Below are positions 44,885 through 54,258 of a DNA stretch of 64,000 bases, piece after piece. The stretch is from an uncultured Eubacteriales bacterium (lineage in GTDB: Bacteria; Bacillota; Clostridia; Peptostreptococcales; Anaerovoracaceae), in assembly GCA_902773835.1 (NCBI GenBank), contig CACYFZ010000002.1:1-64000 (forward strand), written 5' to 3'. The notes under the pieces were generated by a model. The model did no database searches. It was not told where the DNA came from and worked only from the letters and a program-made list of their open reading frames with translations. Every line of letters begins with the position of its first letter. Position 1 is the first letter of the stretch. Made by a program: the position numbers and the translations under genes.

Positions 44885-46759
44885 TTTGCTCGGCAGCCAC
44901 ATAATGATTCTCCCGACGCGGAAAGACCAAGAGGATCTGATCTGAGCATTTTTTTCTTTCGATGTCTGAAGGGATAGCTTAAGTTTTTCTGTGGTAGCTT
45001 CCAATCTGTCTATCTTTTTATTCATAGCGGCTATTTCCGCCATTGATGCTTCTGCATCGCGCATTGAGGCCTCATATTTTTCTGAAACATATTTCAGCTG
45101 ACCCTCCAGTTTGTCAATTTCGGTATTCTTGTTTTCAAGTTCTTTTTCGCTTTCTCTATCCATTAGTCTTATTTGCAGGGTCTGCCTCGGATCAACATCC
45201 GTTTTGATGACGCGTGATTCATTTTCATATCTGAATCCGTTTAATGCAGAAATCACATCGCGATCCATTCCTCTTAACATACGTACACCGCTTTTGACCG
45301 GGGAGTAATATTCCAGCATTATCATATATTTACCGGAAGGCAGTTGCTTCAGGATTTTATCAAGGTTCAATTTTAACTGAAAACCGCAGCCTTCATAATC
45401 GCATTGATACTCCGTTCCGTCAGCCGGGTTGATAAGAGTTCCTTTCTGCTCTGTCAACTCTGTCGCTTTGATTTCCGTCCTCGGAACCTCAGTTTTCTCT
45501 CCTGTTATCACGTTGTAAAGCCAGGCTTTAAGAGAACGATTTTTATCGTATGGAACGGATACTCTAGGGAAATACAGTTCTCCGTTTAATGCGAGAATAC
45601 TATTCTTTTGACTAAAACTTCGGATAAAGCAGACAGGAATAGATTGAGTAAAATCAGCATTAGCCTTCCTTCTCTTAATTCTGATTATATCGTCATTTAA
45701 TTCCAACACCGTGGAATTTTTATTGGTTTTGACAGGGCTCTTATAGTAGTGCTCCAGACGATATTTGCAATCTTTTCTGAGAGAAACGATATCTTCATTT
45801 ATAATATCACGCCATATTTGCTCCCAAATAATAGGGATGTTGTTGAAAACATTTTCGTCGAAATACTGATCGGAGAGATTTTTCATATCACGCACTCTGC
45901 CGAGCAAAACATCGTCTGACAATGACTCGATAGGAGCAAAGCCCGCCGTCGGAAACAACTGAGCAACTTTTCTGAGAAGCGCCTCGCGCTTCTTTTTGCT
46001 GCAAGAGGATTCCTGACTATACTCTAAGACCCGGCTGTTCATCCTATATCTATCCTTAAAGTTATCGTTTTCGTGATAACTTTGTGTAATGGACGGATCT
46101 CCTTCATCACGAATTCTCCATAGATATGATACGGCTCTGTTAATAGTGATTCGCTTTGCATGAACGAGGGCTTTGAAGCAAAAAACAAAATCCTCATAAT
46201 AGACATCTTCTGGAAAAAGGATGTTGTTTTTCTTTAAAAAAGAACTGCGATGCATGGTGTTCCAGCAGAAGGCTCCGTAAATTAAGTCCGGAGATTTCTG
46301 CAGAGAAGTCAGGACATCATCGGTATTTGAAAGAGCTCGGTTTTGGGCCGGAGAATAAGTCTGCTTGTTCTTGTTGTATCTGGAAACATCACAAACGCAT
46401 ATATCCGAATCATGGCAATCCATCAGCATAATACCGTCCGTATATATATCCGGCAATACAACGTCGTCCGAATCTACGAACGCAATGAATTCACCTGATG
46501 CATATTCAATGCCCACATTTCTGGCTGCACCGGGTCCCCTGGTATCGGTCTCGCACTTTATTGGCTTGATGTTCGGATATTTGTCTGCATAAGATAAGAC
46601 GATTCCTTCACTTCCGTCAGTGGAGAAATCGTTTACAAGAATGATTTCGGAATCAATGGCTGCAGTAGCCTTTAATACAGAATCAAGACACTCTTTAATA
46701 TATGGTTTCGTATCTTTATACGGAATAATTACACTTAATTTATGAGCGTACGAATTCAA
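44861..46759 (-). CDS. Family 2 glycosyltransferase with C-terminal coiled coil
   Basis: 632 residues. The GT-A domain (about 5-225) has LSVIIPYKDTKPYIKECLDS, ILVNDFSTDGSEG, GPGAARNVGIEYASGEFIAF and the metal-binding VDSDD. A helical region follows, then a beta domain (about 385-515, LNGELYFPRVSVPYDK and YMIMLEYYSPVKSG) and a coiled coil (530-605, EKELENKNTEIDKLEGQLKY), ending in a basic segment. Starts with TTG, preceded by GGAGG nine bases away. Likely adds a sugar or polyol unit in surface-polymer synthesis. Confidence 0.9.
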   Translation of the reverse strand: MNSYAHKLSVIIPYKDTKPYIKECLDSVLKATAAIDSEIILVNDFSTDGSEGIVLSYADKYPNIKPIKCETDTRGPGAARNVGIEYASGEFIAFVDSDDVVLPDIYTDGIMLMDCHDSDICVCDVSRYNKNKQTYSPAQNRALSNTDDVLTSLQKSPDLIYGAFCWNTMHRSSFLKKNNILFPEDVYYEDFVFCFKALVHAKRITINRAVSYLWRIRDEGDPSITQSYHENDNFKDRYRMNSRVLEYSQESSCSKKKREALLRKVAQLFPTAGFAPIESLSDDVLLGRVRDMKNLSDQYFDENVFNNIPIIWEQIWRDIINEDIVSLRKDCKYRLEHYYKSPVKTNKNSTVLELNDDIIRIKRRKANADFTQSIPVCFIRSFSQKNSILALNGELYFPRVSVPYDKNRSLKAWLYNVITGEKTEVPRTEIKATELTEQKGTLINPADGTEYQCDYEGCGFQLKLNLDKILKQLPSGKYMIMLEYYSPVKSGVRMLRGMDRDVISALNGFRYENESRVIKTDVDPRQTLQIRLMDRESEKELENKNTEIDKLEGQLKYVSEKYEASMRDAEASMAEIAAMNKKIDRLEATTEKLKLSLQTSKEKNAQIRSSWSFRVGRIIMWLPSKLRKMISN

Positions 46760-46803
46760 AAGTATTATCCTCCGATAATGATAACTTCAGGAAGACCTTC
46801 CTG

Positions 46804-47787
46804 CTATGGTCTCAGAACTCCTTTTACGTCAGGGTCGCTGAGTTTATAGACACGTCGCGTTACTGCTCCCGGTTTACCGGTACCGATTTCGGCATCGGGA
46901 CCAGAGTTTCCTTCAACGGTATAAATATATCCTTTATAGACGCGCTCGACTATTCCTACATGTCTGTTTCTGCCGAAAACAATGATGTCTCCGGCTCTCG
47001 CTTTATTGCGTGAAACCCACTTGCCTCGATTCCTGGCATATCTGCTGTATGTAGGGACATAGCCGAGAGATCCGTATCTTTTGACCTTCTTCATCTTACT
47101 GTACTGCCCGGCATCCCTGTAGCACCATGCCACAAATGATGCACACCAAGGAGTCCTGTCAGTATCTCTGAATTTGGTTCCGTAGTACCAAGTCCAAAAC
47201 TTTTTCACCTGTGACTTCTTGCTTTTTCCTATCTGTTTACGAGCGGTTGTTAAAACTGCGTTATTGGTAGCGTTGACGGCAATCTTTGAACACTTACCCT
47301 CTGCGTCTGCGTAGTATGGAAGATTGTTGACTACGACCGGTCTGCTGACAGCTACTGTGCTATCTGTCTGAAGATAGTACCAATTGCCTTTCCATTTAAC
47401 GCCTTTTTGACAGCGGTGGCTCTTTATTTTGACCCAGTGGCCCTTGCTGTCTGAGTAGTATAGCTTCTGAGGGTTACCCCACTTATACACGCCAACGGCT
47501 ATCTTGCCGTTTCTGAATGCTCTGTATTTATGCTTGCCGACTTTGAAGGTTCTTCCGGCTTCTATTTTTCCGCCCTTACGGACGTAGTATTTGGAGCCGT
47601 TCCATTTAACGAAGCCTGCTGAAGTCTTTATCTTCTTGCTGGATGGATATTTGTAATAGTAGGCGCCTTTTATTTTCACCACTCCGACCTGCGGAGATGA
47701 AGCTGGATCTGACGCAGCAAAAGAGGCGCTGAAAGACAGCGCAAACGCGAGCATGAACGCAATTACTGTCCTGCTTGTTCTAATCAT
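46804..47787 (-). CDS. Secreted CHAP-domain peptidoglycan hydrolase
   Basis: About 327 residues; start at the ATG at 47787 or the TTG at 47796. Signal peptide (about 1-25), a repeat region (35-165) with Trp/Tyr-Gly units such as GAYYYKYPSSKK, VKWKGNWYYLQTD and NLPYYADAEGKCSK that resembles choline-binding or wall-binding repeats, then a CHAP amidase domain with the catalytic Cys in TPWCASFVAWCY, His in RHVGIVERV and the polar residue in VEGNSG. Cuts peptidoglycan peptides or the amide bond. It lies between the polysaccharide genes and the LuxC/LuxE operon. Confidence 0.9.
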   Translation of the reverse strand: MIRTSRTVIAFMLAFALSFSASFAASDPASSPQVGVVKIKGAYYYKYPSSKKIKTSAGFVKWNGSKYYVRKGGKIEAGRTFKVGKHKYRAFRNGKIAVGVYKWGNPQKLYYSDSKGHWVKIKSHRCQKGVKWKGNWYYLQTDSTVAVSRPVVVNNLPYYADAEGKCSKIAVNATNNAVLTTARKQIGKSKKSQVKKFWTWYYGTKFRDTDRTPWCASFVAWCYRDAGQYSKMKKVKRYGSLGYVPTYSRYARNRGKWVSRNKARAGDIIVFGRNRHVGIVERVYKGYIYTVEGNSGPDAEIGTGKPGAVTRRVYKLSDPDVKGVLRP

Positions 47788-48016
47788 GAATAGCAACCAA
47801 CCATTTCACTCCTTGAGTTATTAACGATTCTTTAATGCTATTTCTACTATACCACAGACTAATAGTCAACCACTAGAAGAGGATAGAGAAAAACGGGAGT
47901 TATTTAATTGACAAAGAGCTATTAATGACTGATTTTGTTTGATATATAATCGGAATAATGATAATCTTTATATACATATATATTGAAGAAAAATGCGTAT
48001 TTAAAACCATATATTG

Positions 48017-48039
48017 AGCAGGGAGCGCCCTGCTTTTTT
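48017..48039 (+). terminator. Terminator-like hairpin in the leader of the 14-gene operon
   Basis: Stem AGCAGGG/CCCTGCT (48017-48023/48028-48034) with loop AGCG and a T-run to 48039, ending only two bases before the AAGGAGGAG ribosome site of the first gene. It could attenuate the operon. Confidence 0.6.
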
Positions 48040-48052
48040 CAAGGAGGAGCAC

Positions 48053-49111
48053 ATGTATTACGTTAATAAAGATTTGGCAGATTTGCATAGGATATTCGAT
48101 CAGAATGAAAGGAAGATGTACCTGAGGCTGGATTTGAACGAGAATCCGGGAGGACTTCCTGAAGAGTTTATAGAAAAGGTGCTGAGCGATGTTACACCGC
48201 AGTTTGTAGCACAGTATCCGGAGACCTTGGAATTCACACAGAAGCTTGCAGACTTCCTGGGAACGGACATTTCACACCTTTGTCTTGTTAACGGATCATC
48301 CGAAGGAATACGTTTCGTTATACAGGCCTTTTCTTCTCCGGGAGGAAGAATCGTAGGCGTAACACCGTCATATGCGATGTTCGAGATTTATGCAAAGATG
48401 TACGGCAGAAATTTCGTTCCTGTTAAGTATACTGACAATCTGGAAATGCCGATTGAGAATATTCTAGAGAAGATTACTCCGGATACAGAACTTCTTATAC
48501 TTCTCAATCCTAACAACCCTATGGGCAATGTTTATACGGAAGAAGAGATGGCAGCCATAATGAATAAGGCTCGCGAGAATGAAGTTACGGTGCTGATAGA
48601 CGAAGCATATATTTACTTCTATCCGAATTCATTCATCGATTATGCATTGAAAGAAGAGAATGTTTTCGTTACAAGAACATTCTCAAAGCTCTTCTCACTC
48701 GCAGGATGCAGACTCGGATATGTTGCAGGTTGGCCTAAGGGGATCGAACTTGTTCAGAAGCTTTGCACACCTCACAACGTAAACGCATTCGCTATGAAAT
48801 TCGCACAGGCAATTATGGAAGAGCCGGGAATGCTGGACGGCATGATTGAAAAGCAGAGAGCAGGAAAGCAGTACCTGTTGGATGAACTCGACAGACTCGG
48901 CTATAAGTACAATGCAAAGGAAGGAAACTTCATCTTTATACAGCCTAAGACCGACGCAGACAATCTCATGGCACGCATGAAATCGGAGAAAGGAATTCTC
49001 ATAAAAACATATCCGAATGTTGGCGCACTGGGAACATGTCTGAGAGTAACAACGGGAGAAAAAGAATACATGAAGCAGTTTATCGATGCTCTTGTTGAAC
49101 TTGATGCGTAA
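48053..49111 (+). CDS. PLP-dependent aminotransferase, HisC-like (class I/II)
   Basis: 352 residues from the ATG at 48053 with AAGGAGGAG upstream (an in-frame start at 48014 lies in the hairpin). Fold-type I motifs: RLDLNENPGGLPEEF, VNGSSEGIRFVIQAF, ILLNPNNPMGNVYTEEEM, IDEAYIYFYP and the PLP-lysine motif TRTFSKLFSLAGCRLGYVAG. Closest in pattern to histidinol-phosphate aminotransferase and CobD-type enzymes; no histidine genes are nearby. In this operon it probably aminates, or uses, a small aldehyde or keto intermediate for a surface polymer substituent. First gene of the operon. Confidence 0.9.
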   Translation: MYYVNKDLADLHRIFDQNERKMYLRLDLNENPGGLPEEFIEKVLSDVTPQFVAQYPETLEFTQKLADFLGTDISHLCLVNGSSEGIRFVIQAFSSPGGRIVGVTPSYAMFEIYAKMYGRNFVPVKYTDNLEMPIENILEKITPDTELLILLNPNNPMGNVYTEEEMAAIMNKARENEVTVLIDEAYIYFYPNSFIDYALKEENVFVTRTFSKLFSLAGCRLGYVAGWPKGIELVQKLCTPHNVNAFAMKFAQAIMEEPGMLDGMIEKQRAGKQYLLDELDRLGYKYNAKEGNFIFIQPKTDADNLMARMKSEKGILIKTYPNVGALGTCLRVTTGEKEYMKQFIDALVELDA

Positions 49112-49160
49112 GACCGCAAAGAAGGATTATTTATTTGGCAGGCAGAGCTAAGGAGAATTC

Positions 49161-50459
49161 ATGAGAACTGTAATTACATACGGCACGTTCGACCTGTTTC
49201 ATCAGGGACATTACAACATACTGAAAAGAGCAAAAGAGGAAGGCGACTACCTCATAGTTGGTGTTACCGGCGAAACATATGATATGGAAAGAGGAAAACT
49301 TTCCGTACAGGATTCACTGGCCACCAGAATCGAAAATGTTCAGAATACCGGATTCGCTGATAAGATAATCGTAGAAGAATATTTGGGCCAGAAGATTTCC
49401 GATATCCTGAAATATCATGTCGATGTTCTTGTAATCGGATCGGACTGGAAAGGCAAATTCGACCATCTGAGAAAATACTGTGAAGTAAAATATCTTGAAA
49501 GAACGAAGAACATTTCCAGCACTCAGATCAGAGAAGAAAAACTGAATATATACAAGTGCGGTATAGCCACAACAGAGCTGTATGACCATGACATCTTCTA
49601 TGAGACTCACACAGTCAGCAGCATCCACCTGCAAAGTGTCTTCTCTCCGGATGAGAAAAACGCCAAGGAATTTGCGGAGAAATATGAGCTTGAAAGCGGC
49701 TATTCCGATTATGACAAGTTCCTGGACGACATAGATATAGTGATTGTAAAAATGCCGAGAGACGTACGCTACGAATACGTGAAGAAGGCTTTGGAGAAAG
49801 GTAAGCATGTTGTAACGGATATGCCTGCGACCATGGACTCAAAAAAACAGCAGGAATTGCATGCTCTGGCGGAAGAAAAAGGAGTTCTTTTATACGCCAA
49901 CATAGTGACATTGTATCAGCAAGCTTTCGGACAGCTCCTATGGATGGCCAGAGGCAATCTGATAGGAGATATTATCAACGTAAAGTGTTCCGTATCTCAA
50001 AATGCATTTGATGAGAATTCAAAAGTTGACTTAATCGACCTGGCGTATTACCCGGTTTGTGTCATAACGAAGATACTGGGCTTTGATTCCGAGAATGTCA
50101 TCAGCAAGATAGTAAAAGACGAAAACGGAAATGACGTTTTCGCTTCTATCAGTTTCGCGTTTGACAACGCAACTGCCAATGTAGAGATCGGAACCGGAGT
50201 GGAACTTGACGGAACCATGACCATCACCGGAAGCGAGGGAGAGATATATGTTCCCGAAGACTGGTGGAGGATGGGTTACTTCAAATACAGGAACAAGGGA
50301 GAACTCAGAGCGAAGCACTACAGTTCCAACTTTGACGGAAACGGATACAGATATCTTATCCAGGCAGTTGTAAACGATATCAAACAAAACAACACCAAAT
50401 CCGAAAGAATAACAAATGAAGAAGCTGAAGCAATACTGAAAGTGCTGAAAGAGATTTGA
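49161..50459 (+). CDS. Cytidylyltransferase fused to a Gfo/Idh/MocA-type oxidoreductase
   Basis: 432 residues, two domains. Residues 1-128 are a glycerol-3-phosphate cytidylyltransferase-like (TagD) domain: GTFDLFHQGHYNILKRAKEE holds the HxGH motif, and RTKNISSTQIREE matches the RTxGISTT motif. Residues 130-432 resemble Gfo/Idh/MocA oxidoreductases: a Rossmann-type NAD(P) region in which the Gly-rich loop is weak, YDKFLDDIDIVIVKMPRDVR, ALEKGKHVVTDMPAT (the family's EKP position reads DMP), and a beta-sheet domain. A single chain could reduce a substrate and activate its phosphate with CTP. ATG preceded by AAGGAG. Confidence 0.88.
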   Translation: MRTVITYGTFDLFHQGHYNILKRAKEEGDYLIVGVTGETYDMERGKLSVQDSLATRIENVQNTGFADKIIVEEYLGQKISDILKYHVDVLVIGSDWKGKFDHLRKYCEVKYLERTKNISSTQIREEKLNIYKCGIATTELYDHDIFYETHTVSSIHLQSVFSPDEKNAKEFAEKYELESGYSDYDKFLDDIDIVIVKMPRDVRYEYVKKALEKGKHVVTDMPATMDSKKQQELHALAEEKGVLLYANIVTLYQQAFGQLLWMARGNLIGDIINVKCSVSQNAFDENSKVDLIDLAYYPVCVITKILGFDSENVISKIVKDENGNDVFASISFAFDNATANVEIGTGVELDGTMTITGSEGEIYVPEDWWRMGYFKYRNKGELRAKHYSSNFDGNGYRYLIQAVVNDIKQNNTKSERITNEEAEAILKVLKEI

Positions 50460-50463
50460 AAGA

Positions 50464-51420
50464 ATGAACAGGAAAGCTGTCGGAAATAAAAAAGTTGCAA
50501 TAATCGGATCCGGATATGTAGGATCATCCATAGCATATGCTCTTGCGCTCAGAGAAATCGCAAGAGAAATTGCGATAATAGACATAAATAAAGAGAAGGC
50601 AAGCGGTGAAGCCTTCGATATCAGGCACGGAATCCAAAGCATGGGAACAGCGGATCTGTACGCAGGAGATTATTCCGACTGCAAAGACTGCGATCTCATA
50701 ATCATAACGGCCGGAAGAAACAGAAAGCCCGGAGAAACCAGGATAGATCTCACCCAAGAGAATGTTAAGATAATGAAATCTGTAATCGACTCCGTCAAGG
50801 AGCATTACAACGGAGGCGTTATACTGATAGTCTCAAACCCCGTTGATATTCTTACCTACAAAGTAACCAAGTGGATGAATCTCCCGGATGGTACGGTTTT
50901 CGGAAGCGGATGCATACTCGATACGTCCAGGTTTGTCAGATGTGTCGCTGACTATGTTGGACTCAGCACAGGTGTGGTGAATGGGTATGTCGTCGGAGAA
51001 CACGGAGACGGACAGGTTCCGGTGTGGAGCGAGGTGTCCATAGGCGGGGTTCCGATTGCTGAGTACTGTGATGCTGTAGGCCTGAAGTGGGACGAAAGCG
51101 TAAAAGAGGATATCGCAACCAGAACCAGAACGATGGGTGCTGACATTATTTCAAGAAAAGAACGGACGCATTTCGGCATAGCTACATGCATATGTCACCT
51201 GGCAGACGCGATCCTCAACCAGAAACCTACTGTTGCAGCGGTATCATCAGAGCTTATGGGAGAGCATGGTGTGAGAGATGTGGCATTATCGGTTACATCT
51301 ATCGTAGGGCCTATGGGAGTGCATAAAAGAATACGAGACAGATGGGCTCCGGAAGAGTACAGAGCTTTCTTTGATGCGGTCGAGAGCACAAAAGAAGTTC
51401 TAAAACAAATCGATATATGA
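50464..51420 (+). CDS. Lactate/malate dehydrogenase-family enzyme
   Basis: 318 residues. NAD-binding GSGYVGSSIAYALA and Asp in AIIDINKEKASGEA; VSNPVDILTY; the catalytic His in GEHGDGQVPVWSEVSIGG; LDTSRFVR. At the specificity position (LDH Gln102), the loop reads NRKPGETRIDL, with Arg, as in malate dehydrogenases, while the rest is LDH-like. It therefore likely acts on a 2-oxoacid with an acidic side chain or another unusual group, not simple pyruvate. Starts 4 bases after the previous gene. Its place in a polymer operon suggests a dedicated biosynthetic role. Confidence 0.88.
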   Translation: MNRKAVGNKKVAIIGSGYVGSSIAYALALREIAREIAIIDINKEKASGEAFDIRHGIQSMGTADLYAGDYSDCKDCDLIIITAGRNRKPGETRIDLTQENVKIMKSVIDSVKEHYNGGVILIVSNPVDILTYKVTKWMNLPDGTVFGSGCILDTSRFVRCVADYVGLSTGVVNGYVVGEHGDGQVPVWSEVSIGGVPIAEYCDAVGLKWDESVKEDIATRTRTMGADIISRKERTHFGIATCICHLADAILNQKPTVAAVSSELMGEHGVRDVALSVTSIVGPMGVHKRIRDRWAPEEYRAFFDAVESTKEVLKQIDI

Positions 51421-51484
51421 TATACTCACACACGCAATATACAAATTTTAAAAGCACACGTTGTTACGTGGCAAAGGAGGAAAA

Positions 51485-51724
51485 ATGAGCAACAAAGAGA
51501 AATACAATCAGGCATTTATGGAAACACTGGAAGTATCCGAAAACGAACTCGCCGGACTGACCTACACAGGAATTCCTGCATGGGACTCCGTAGGACACAT
51601 GGCACTAATGGCTGCAGTTGAGGATGCTTTCGATATCATGATGGAGACTGACGATATTATCGATTTCAGTTCTTATGAGAAAGGCATGGAGATTCTTTCA
51701 AAAAAATATGATGTGGAATTTTAG
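51485..51724 (+). CDS. Acyl carrier protein
   Basis: 79 residues. The phosphopantetheine site is WDSVGHMALM with Ser about 37, and the helical acidic fold matches dedicated ACPs of secondary or polymer pathways more than housekeeping AcpP (no DSLD). Start ATG at 51485 with GGAGG upstream. Its 3' end overlaps the start of the AMP ligase gene, which indicates coupled production with its loading enzyme. Confidence 0.92.
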   Translation: MSNKEKYNQAFMETLEVSENELAGLTYTGIPAWDSVGHMALMAAVEDAFDIMMETDDIIDFSSYEKGMEILSKKYDVEF

Positions 51725-53120
51725 TTCATTCGGAAATAACACAGCCCTGATAGATGATTCAGGGAAAAAGTATACATATTCAGAACTGGACACGGCAGGC
51801 AAACAACTGGCGGATGCTGTTGGTAAGCGTTGTTTAGTGTTCAGCTTTTGTCTTAACTCGCCCGGGTCTGTAATCGGATATACATCATTCATAAATCATG
51901 GTATAGTGCCGGCTCTGCTTAGTGCACACCTTGAAAAGGATTTGAGAAAAGACCTTATCGAGACCTATAAACCGTCATTTATTTGGGCTCCTTCAGATAT
52001 GGAGGGAGAGTTTGACGGATACGAGAAAGTTTACAGCGCGTATGACTACGTTCTGATGAAGGCAGCTAACGGAAGTGATGCCAAACTGCATGAAGATCTT
52101 GCATTGCTTCTCACAACATCGGGATCTACGGGAAGCCCTAAGTTCGTGCGCCAGAGTTATGAAAATATAAAGTCCAATACGGAATCAATAATCGAGTATT
52201 TGAATATTGACAGTTCCGAGAGAGCCATTACGACTCTACCTATGAACTACACTTACGGACTTTCGATTATTAACACGCATCTCATGGCCGGAGCCACCAT
52301 AATTCTCACGGAAAAAACTCTGATGCAGAAAGAGTTCTGGGAGTTATTTAAGAAGGAAGAGGCAACCAGCTTCGGAGGCGTTCCTTACACATACGAGATG
52401 CTGGACAGACTCAGATTCTTCAGAATGGATCTTCCGTCGCTGAGATATATGACCCAGGCCGGAGGAAAACTGACACCTGAACTCCATAAAAAATTCGCTG
52501 AGCACTCCATCGAAAACGGAAGAGAATTTATTGTAATGTACGGACAGTGCGAGGCGACAGCGAGAATGGGTTACCTCCCTGCCGAGTACTCCGTAGCAAA
52601 ATACGGATCAATGGGAATCGCCATACCGGGAGGAAAACTTCTCATAATCGATGTGGACGGAAAAGAAATAGAAGAGCCGGAAGTAAGCGGAGAGCTCGTT
52701 TACGAAGGCCCTAACGTTACACTCGGTTATGCGGAGTGTGCAGAGGATCTCTCTAAAGGTGACGAGAGAAACGGCAGACTTGAGACCGGAGATATGGCCA
52801 AAAGAGATGAAGACGGTTTTTACTACATAGTCGGCAGAAAGAAGAGATTCCTGAAAATATTCGGAAACAGGACCAACCTGGATGAGGTTGACAGAATGAT
52901 AAAGACCGAGTTCGGGAATGTGGATTGCACAAGCGGCGGAGTTGATGATTGCCTGTACATATTTGTTACGGATGATAATCTCGTAGAGCCTGTGAAAAAA
53001 TTCGTGGTCGAAAAAACCGGTTTCCACCACAGTGCTATTAAAGTCGTTAAATTGGATGAGATTCCTAAGAATGATTCCGGAAAGGTTTTATATAAGGAAC
53101 TGGAAAAGTATTACAGCTAA
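51711..53120 (+). CDS. AMP-dependent acyl-ACP/CoA ligase (adenylation enzyme)
   Basis: 469 residues from the second of two adjacent ATGs (51708 and 51711), overlapping the ACP gene by 14 bases. ANL-family motifs: P-loop LLTTSGSTGSPKFV, YGQCEATARMGYLP, GRLETGDMAKRDEDGFYYIVGR, and the C-terminal Lys in NDSGKVLYKEL. Activates a carboxylic acid as an acyl-adenylate and should load it on the neighbouring ACP. Similar in size and style to DltA-type carrier-protein ligases. Confidence 0.92.
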   Translation: MWNFSSFGNNTALIDDSGKKYTYSELDTAGKQLADAVGKRCLVFSFCLNSPGSVIGYTSFINHGIVPALLSAHLEKDLRKDLIETYKPSFIWAPSDMEGEFDGYEKVYSAYDYVLMKAANGSDAKLHEDLALLLTTSGSTGSPKFVRQSYENIKSNTESIIEYLNIDSSERAITTLPMNYTYGLSIINTHLMAGATIILTEKTLMQKEFWELFKKEEATSFGGVPYTYEMLDRLRFFRMDLPSLRYMTQAGGKLTPELHKKFAEHSIENGREFIVMYGQCEATARMGYLPAEYSVAKYGSMGIAIPGGKLLIIDVDGKEIEEPEVSGELVYEGPNVTLGYAECAEDLSKGDERNGRLETGDMAKRDEDGFYYIVGRKKRFLKIFGNRTNLDEVDRMIKTEFGNVDCTSGGVDDCLYIFVTDDNLVEPVKKFVVEKTGFHHSAIKVVKLDEIPKNDSGKVLYKELEKYYS

Positions 53121-53131
53121 AGGGGAACAAT

Positions 53132-54256
53132 ATGAAAAGTTATGACGAACTATTGGCCATGGAGCCATATTCGTTGAATAAGAAGGAAAAGACAAAGGTG
53201 ATGACGGATAGGCTCGTTGAGCTGACACGCCATCATCTTGGCAATTGCGAACAATACAAACGCATGATGAACAGTGTAGGCCTGGATGAAAAGGCTCTCG
53301 CAGAATTTGACGGAGAGGAAAAGACATACTATGACCTCCCGTTCTTACCAGTGAGACTGTTTAAGGAACTGAAACTATGCTCTGTTCCCGATGACGAAGT
53401 GTTTAAAACCATGACATCATCAGGCACAACAGGTCAGTCTGTATCGAGGATTTTCCTTGACAGAGCTACTGCGACGAACCAGCAAAAAACAATGGTAAAA
53501 ATCGTATCGGAATTTACCGGATCCGGTCGTATGCCGATGCTGATAATAGACTGCCCGTCCGTAGTAAAAAACAGAGCTATGTTTTCTGCCAGAGGAGCGG
53601 GAATTCTGGGATTCTCAATGTTCGGATCCAAGAAGTGCTACGCACTGACGGATGATATGGAACTGGATGTTGAATCAGTTCGGGAGTTCCTGGATGCGCA
53701 TAAAGGCGAGAAAATCCTTCTCTTCGGATTCACCTTTATGATATGGCAGCATTTCTACAAAGAACTCGTAAGACTTAAAAAAGAAGGAATTACCTTTGAT
53801 CTTTCAAACGGTGTTCTGATTCACGGAGGCGGATGGAAGAAGCTTGTGAACGAAGCGGTTTCACAGGAGGAATTCAAGCAGCGCCTCACAGATGTATGCG
53901 GCCTTAGTGACGTTCACGATTATTACGGAATGGTGGAGCAGACGGGCTGCATTTATATGCAGTGTGAGCACGGGCATCTTCATGCATCCGTATTTTCAGA
54001 TGTAATCATTCGCGATCCAAAAGATTTTTCCGTAGCCCCTCACGGACAGGCAGGTATTATTCAGGTTGTATCTATGATACCTGAATCATACCCGGGACAC
54101 TCACTGCTTACAGAAGACGAGGGCGTTATTCTGGGTGAGGATGACTGTCCTTGCGGACGCATGGGTAAGTACTTCAAGATTAACGGCAGGCTCAAGAATG
54201 CCGAGATTAGGGGCTGCAGTGATACATATGCAGCGGATTTTAAACAGAGAGGCTAA
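53132..54256 (+). CDS. LuxE-family acyl-protein synthetase
   Basis: 374 residues of the LuxE/PaaK family. Visible are FLPVRLFKELKLCS, the P-loop-like MTSSGTTGQSVSRIF, IHGGGWKKL, DYYGMVEQTG and the late GRLKNAEIRGCSDTYA. LuxE in luminous bacteria activates fatty acids and hands the acyl group to LuxC. Here the partner acyl source is likely the ACP two genes upstream. It precedes LuxC by two bases. No luxA/luxB in the window. Confidence 0.92.
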   Translation: MKSYDELLAMEPYSLNKKEKTKVMTDRLVELTRHHLGNCEQYKRMMNSVGLDEKALAEFDGEEKTYYDLPFLPVRLFKELKLCSVPDDEVFKTMTSSGTTGQSVSRIFLDRATATNQQKTMVKIVSEFTGSGRMPMLIIDCPSVVKNRAMFSARGAGILGFSMFGSKKCYALTDDMELDVESVREFLDAHKGEKILLFGFTFMIWQHFYKELVRLKKEGITFDLSNGVLIHGGGWKKLVNEAVSQEEFKQRLTDVCGLSDVHDYYGMVEQTGCIYMQCEHGHLHASVFSDVIIRDPKDFSVAPHGQAGIIQVVSMIPESYPGHSLLTEDEGVILGEDDCPCGRMGKYFKINGRLKNAEIRGCSDTYAADFKQRG

Positions 54257-54258
54257 TA

